This document shows positions 63,758-64,000 of a DNA stretch of 64,000 nt, in pieces. The first letter of the stretch is position 1; each line of letters starts with the position of its first letter. The position numbers were made by a program, and so were the translations under genes. Where the stretch lies: the NCBI RefSeq assembly GCF_000332975.1, contig NZ_BANR01000005.1, forward strand, positions 366,124 to 430,123. The letters run 5' to 3'. Under the pieces are notes generated by a model. That model was given only the letters and a program-made list of their open reading frames with translations. It had not been told where the DNA came from and did no database searches. The DNA comes from Gordonia aichiensis NBRC 108223. GTDB lineage: Bacteria > Actinomycetota > Actinomycetes > Mycobacteriales > Mycobacteriaceae.

Positions 63758-64000
63758 TGGTTCCCCTTCGTTTCTGACTCTGGGTACGCGTTCGGATGAG
63801 AACGCACTGACGACGGTAAGCACAGCCGACGCGATGGATCACTCACAACACGCACAAAGGTGCAGTGTTGAAATGTTCGAGTACAGAACCTGACATACCG
63901 GACATAAATCGTGTCCGGATCGTGAGATCGGGCGCCCATAACACCGCAAGGGCACGCCACGGAATACATCGACAGCAGACACCGTTGTCTCCTTTGACGG

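Overview
The window is high-GC actinobacterial DNA. Many genes open with a TANNNT -10 box placed 6-8 bases before an ATG or GTG, which is the leaderless-transcript pattern of this group. RbpA, a monomeric NADP isocitrate dehydrogenase, an LGFP-repeat lipoprotein and an Lnt/Ppm1 pair point to the mycolate-bearing Mycobacteriales. Gene order from tatC-helY through pepE, the cob genes, cobN, fxsA and lnt-ppm1 to rbpA follows the known Rv2093c-to-Rv2050 order of Mycobacterium tuberculosis, without sigC and blaC. A Gordonia-like genus is my best guess, but it is an inference.

Bases 1-23900 are mostly core genome: the tatC tail, a Ski2/HelY helicase, a repeat-rich DUF4333 membrane protein, a 5'-3' exonuclease, an M24 peptidase, and an anaerobic-independent (aerobic-type) cobalamin block. 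That block is cobL-cobM-cobK on the plus strand facing cobG-cobH-cobIJ on the minus strand, then cobN behind a cobalamin riboswitch. A broken alpha/beta hydrolase beside a MarR regulator, fxsA, an amidohydrolase, lnt, ppm1 and rbpA complete it.

Bases 24000-35600 hold small unknown proteins (zinc ribbon, DUF475, DUF3263, VOC, DDN-like), a minus-strand operon (hydrolase, DUF1295, FAD oxidoreductase), and a divergent drug-resistance-like module. That module is an ABC-2-like membrane protein facing tetR-uvrA-like, with two near-identical palindromic operators between them.

Bases 35600-41500 are the most unusual region. A cyclooxygenase/alpha-dioxygenase-type haem peroxidase sits 21 bp from a catalase-like protein of the hydroperoxide-converting family, followed by an 870-residue LAL-type LuxR regulator. 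Upstream are three 19-bp direct repeats and a perfect 18-bp palindrome. I read this as a possible regulated oxylipin pathway.

Bases 41500-48000 contain lipoproteins (FKBP, alkaline phosphatase), a nonsense-interrupted RibD-like gene, a VOC protein and icd. Bases 48220-54043 encode jetA-jetB-jetC, the Wadjet/MksFEB SMC complex, with translational coupling but no jetD nuclease: a strong terminator and a convergent fadB2 follow directly. Bases 54100-64000 contain fadB2, a GT2-acyl-CoA dehydrogenase-pseudokinase/flippase set, an ECF sigma factor coupled to one alkyltransferase gene next to a second, an unknown gene behind a DtxR/IdeR-like palindrome, a YihY membrane protein and an LGFP-repeat lipoprotein. 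No rRNA, tRNA, CRISPR array or insertion sequence was seen.
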